A stretch of DNA of 7,785 nt, from contig JAJZEL010000117.1 in the NCBI GenBank assembly GCA_021828575.1, positions 1 through 7,785 on the forward strand, in the 5' to 3' direction. Below are positions 5,979 to 7,785 of the stretch, piece by piece. This stretch comes from Pseudomonadota bacterium (GTDB lineage Bacteria; Pseudomonadota; Gammaproteobacteria; Burkholderiales; Ferrovaceae). Every line of letters begins with the position of its first letter. Positions within the stretch are counted from its first letter, which is position 1. The notes beneath the pieces were generated by a model that saw only the letters and a list, made by a program, of their open reading frames with translations, did not search any database and was not told where the DNA came from. Position numbers and translations under genes: made by a program.

Positions 5979-6411
5979 GAATCACTTCCCTGAAATCGTC
6001 CGGGTCCTGAAAGCTTCTGTATACGGAAGCAAAACGGACGTAAGCCACCTTGTCCATCCTGCGCAGTTCCTCCATGACCATTTCACCCACGCGCAGTGAC
6101 GGCACTTCACGGTCTCCCAGAGCCAGCAGGTGCTGTCGGATGCGATCAATCGCTCCTTCCACCAACTCCATGGACACCGGCCGCTTGTGCAGAGCTCGCA
6201 TGAAACTCTCGCGCACCTTTTCCCCAGAAAACTCTTCCCTGCGCCCGTTCTGCTTGACCACCTGCGGCATCCTGATATCAGCAGTTTCATAGGTGGTAAA
6301 ACGCTTCTGGCAGGTGGCGCAACGACGTCGACGACGAATGCTGTCACCCGCATCACTCACCCTTGAGTCAATCACCTGGGAATCCGGTGCACCACAAAAC
6401 GGGCATTTCAT
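5968..6411 (-). CDS. nrdR: Transcriptional repressor NrdR
   Basis: NrdR is an ATP/dATP-sensing repressor of ribonucleotide reductase operons. The 147-residue protein has the N-terminal zinc ribbon with Cys3, Cys6, Cys31 and Cys34 (MKCPFCG and RRRCATCQKRFTTYE) and the conserved VIDSR segment. An ATP-cone domain follows from about 49 to 139, including VVKQNGRREEFSGEKVRESF and DKVAYVRFASVYRSFQD near the end. Length is the family norm (about 150). The ATG at 6411 has an excellent ribosome binding site, AGGAGGG, which includes part of the pmbA stop codon. Linkage to ribD is widespread in bacteria. Its regulated targets (nrd genes) are not in the window, and I saw no NrdR box here. Confidence 0.97.
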   Translation of the reverse strand: MKCPFCGAPDSQVIDSRVSDAGDSIRRRRRCATCQKRFTTYETADIRMPQVVKQNGRREEFSGEKVRESFMRALHKRPVSMELVEGAIDRIRQHLLALGDREVPSLRVGEMVMEELRRMDKVAYVRFASVYRSFQDPDDFREVIRDL

Positions 6412-6415
6412 GAGG

Positions 6416-6422
6416 CCCTCCT
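6416..6422 (-). promoter_or_regulatory. Ribosome binding site of nrdR, overlapping the pmbA stop codon
   Basis: The minus strand reads AGGAGGG, with AGGAGG five bases from the nrdR ATG. The pmbA TAG stop (6423-6421) contributes the first two bases. A ribosome terminating pmbA would sit directly on this site, so coupling or reinitiation is plausible. Confidence 0.8.
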
Positions 6423-7767
6423 AGTCTCCGGCCACGGTCATTTCCTCTATCAGGATGGAGCCAGTGATGCGCGACCCGCGTATCACCACATCATTGCCCA
6501 CGCCAGCCACATGCTGGTACATGTCCTTGAGATTGCCGGCCACCGTGATTTCATGGACCGGATACTGGATACACCCCCCTTCCACCCAGAAACCAGCGGC
6601 ACCCCGCGAGTAATCACCCGTTACCGAGTTGACACCATGTCCAAGCAATTCCGTCACCAAAAGTCCCCGATCCATCTGCTTCAGGAGGTCGTCGAAACCA
6701 CCCCCAAAAGGCGCCAGAATGAGGTTGTGGCTGCCGCCGGCGTTGCCGGTGGTTTGCATGCCAAGCTTCCTGGCAGAATAGCTGCCCAGAAAATAGCCCT
6801 GAACCACGCCATCGGTCACCACATCGCGGGCCTGTGTAGCCACACCGTCATCGTCAAACAGGGCACTGGACAGGCCACGAACCCGGTGCGGATCTTCCCG
6901 AAGCTGGATCCGGGAAGAAAACACTTGCTTGCCGAGGCAATCCTGCAAAAAACTGGCTTTTCGGTAAAGCGACCCATCACTGACCGCCGCCACGAAATGT
7001 CCAATGAGACCGGAAGCCAGACTGGCGTCGAACAGCACGGGCACCCGACTGGTGCGAATCCTGCGGGCCTTCAGGCGTCGTACGGTACGCTCTGCGGCCT
7101 TTGACCCCACACGCTCCGGAGACTCGAGGTCCTGATGCGAACGGGCCGTGGAATACCAGTAATCCCGTTGCATGTCGGCATCGGTACCGGCAACGACTGA
7201 ACAGCTGATGCCATGGTTTGTGCCAGTTTCCCCTCCCACGAACCCCAGTGAATTGCCATACACGAACTGCGACTTGTGGGTATAGAGCGTCGCCCCCTCT
7301 GAATTGGTGATGCGCGAATCCGATTTCAGGGCACTGTCCTCGCAACGGGAAGCCAGACGAATGGCTTCTTCCACCGAGATGTCCCACGGATGGAACAGGT
7401 CGAGCTCGGGTCCCGGCTCCCGAGCCAGCAACGCCGGATCGGCCAATCCTGCAAAAGGATCGGAAGCCGTGTGGCGCGCAATGCTGGCCGCCTTTTCCAC
7501 AGTATCCTTCAGGGCAACTTCCGAAAAATCAGAAGTGCTGGCATGGCCGCGCTGATGCCCGAAGTACACCGTCACCCCCACTTCCTTGTCCCGGTTATAT
7601 TCGATGGTTTCCACTTCCCCGAGACGAACCGTCGCTGAAAAACCGGTGGCTTCGCTCACGTCTGCTTCTGCTGAACTGGCGCCCATCCGGCTGGCATGGG
7701 CCAGCACCCGTTGCACCATGTCCTTCAACTGCTGCTGGCTGAATGCCAAATGGTTATCGTCAGACAC
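6421..7767 (-). CDS. pmbA: Metalloprotease subunit PmbA/TldE
   Basis: PmbA (TldE) is the partner of TldD in a cytoplasmic heterodimeric metalloprotease that degrades unfolded peptides, matures microcin B17 and influences CcdA turnover in E. coli. The 448 residues match E. coli PmbA (450) along the full length. Features include TGFSATVRLGEVETIEYN near residues 41-58, LDLFHPWDIS, RITNSEGATLYTH, SDGSLYRKASFL, YSARKLGMQTTGNAGG and the C-terminal TGDYSRGAAGFWVEGG (383-398) followed by ITVAGNLKDM. No HExxxH zinc motif is present, as expected since TldD carries the active site. The start is read as GTG at 7767 with GGAAG upstream. The frame remains open to the window edge, so the exact start is less certain. 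It appears to head the visible operon; the promoter would be off the right edge. Confidence 0.95.
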   Translation of the reverse strand: MSDDNHLAFSQQQLKDMVQRVLAHASRMGASSAEADVSEATGFSATVRLGEVETIEYNRDKEVGVTVYFGHQRGHASTSDFSEVALKDTVEKAASIARHTASDPFAGLADPALLAREPGPELDLFHPWDISVEEAIRLASRCEDSALKSDSRITNSEGATLYTHKSQFVYGNSLGFVGGETGTNHGISCSVVAGTDADMQRDYWYSTARSHQDLESPERVGSKAAERTVRRLKARRIRTSRVPVLFDASLASGLIGHFVAAVSDGSLYRKASFLQDCLGKQVFSSRIQLREDPHRVRGLSSALFDDDGVATQARDVVTDGVVQGYFLGSYSARKLGMQTTGNAGGSHNLILAPFGGGFDDLLKQMDRGLLVTELLGHGVNSVTGDYSRGAAGFWVEGGCIQYPVHEITVAGNLKDMYQHVAGVGNDVVIRGSRITGSILIEEMTVAGD

Positions 7768-7785
7768 GTTCTTCTTCCCGCAACT

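Noticed and set aside
5058..5993. Long open reading frame on the plus strand, 311 codons
   Set aside because: It is antisense to ribD, its product resembles no family I know and is rich in His, Pro and Arg as expected of a shadow of GC-rich coding sequence.
6013..6030. Near-palindrome GCTTCTGTATACGGAAGC as a possible NrdR or other operator
   Set aside because: It encodes the conserved FASVYRSF segment of NrdR, does not match the NrdR box and lies near the gene's 3' end; protein conservation explains it.
1..7785. Mobile elements, CRISPR arrays, tRNA or rRNA genes, toxin-antitoxin or defence systems
   Set aside because: No repeats, transposase motifs, RNA-gene signatures or unknown genes were seen; almost every base belongs to a recognised core gene.

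Overview
The window is chromosomal DNA with a single transcriptional direction: all eleven recognisable genes lie on the minus strand. In transcription order (high to low coordinates) they are pmbA/tldE, nrdR, ribD, ribE, ribBA (RibBX type), ribH, nusB, thiL, pgpA, pncC, then the first 22 codons of recA, which runs off the left edge. The protein sequences, the nrdR-rib-nusB-thiL-pgpA order and an E. coli-like LexA operator (CTG-N10-CAG) point to the Gammaproteobacteria or a close relative such as Acidithiobacillia. Base composition is moderately GC-rich by eye. I cannot name a genus from the sequence alone. There is no sign of mobile DNA, phage, CRISPR, tRNA or rRNA.

Region 7767-218 is one very compact block that looks like a polycistronic operon. 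Gaps are 9 nt (pmbA/nrdR), 9 nt (ribD/ribE), 39 nt (ribE/ribBA) and 1 nt (nusB/thiL). The other junctions overlap: nrdR/ribD, ribBA/ribH, ribH/nusB (ATGA), thiL/pgpA (ATGA) and pgpA/pncC. Several Shine-Dalgarno sequences include or abut the upstream stop codon. No promoter, terminator or riboswitch is visible inside the block. Any promoter for it would lie to the right of the window or inside coding sequence.

Functionally, ribD, ribE, ribBA and ribH cover most of riboflavin synthesis (deaminase/reductase, DHBP synthase, lumazine synthase, riboflavin synthase). The GTP cyclohydrolase II half of RibBA lacks its zinc cysteines and catalytic motif, so the first step must be encoded elsewhere. ThiL makes thiamine diphosphate, PncC recycles NMN, PgpA makes phosphatidylglycerol, NrdR represses ribonucleotide reductase genes, NusB is an rRNA antitermination factor, and PmbA/TldE is the partner of TldD protease. 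The block is thus rich in cofactor metabolism (FAD, thiamine, NAD) plus housekeeping regulators.

The 149-nt gap between pncC and recA (69-217) is the only real intergenic region. It holds a strong-looking recA promoter (TTGCTA-16-TATAAT) with a near-consensus LexA box over the -10. That box is embedded in a perfect 19-bp-arm inverted repeat 44 bp long, much larger than an ordinary SOS box. A short upstream reading frame overlaps the recA start. These and the degenerate RibBA domain are the most notable features. Otherwise the region is ordinary core genome, and I found no convincing undescribed system.
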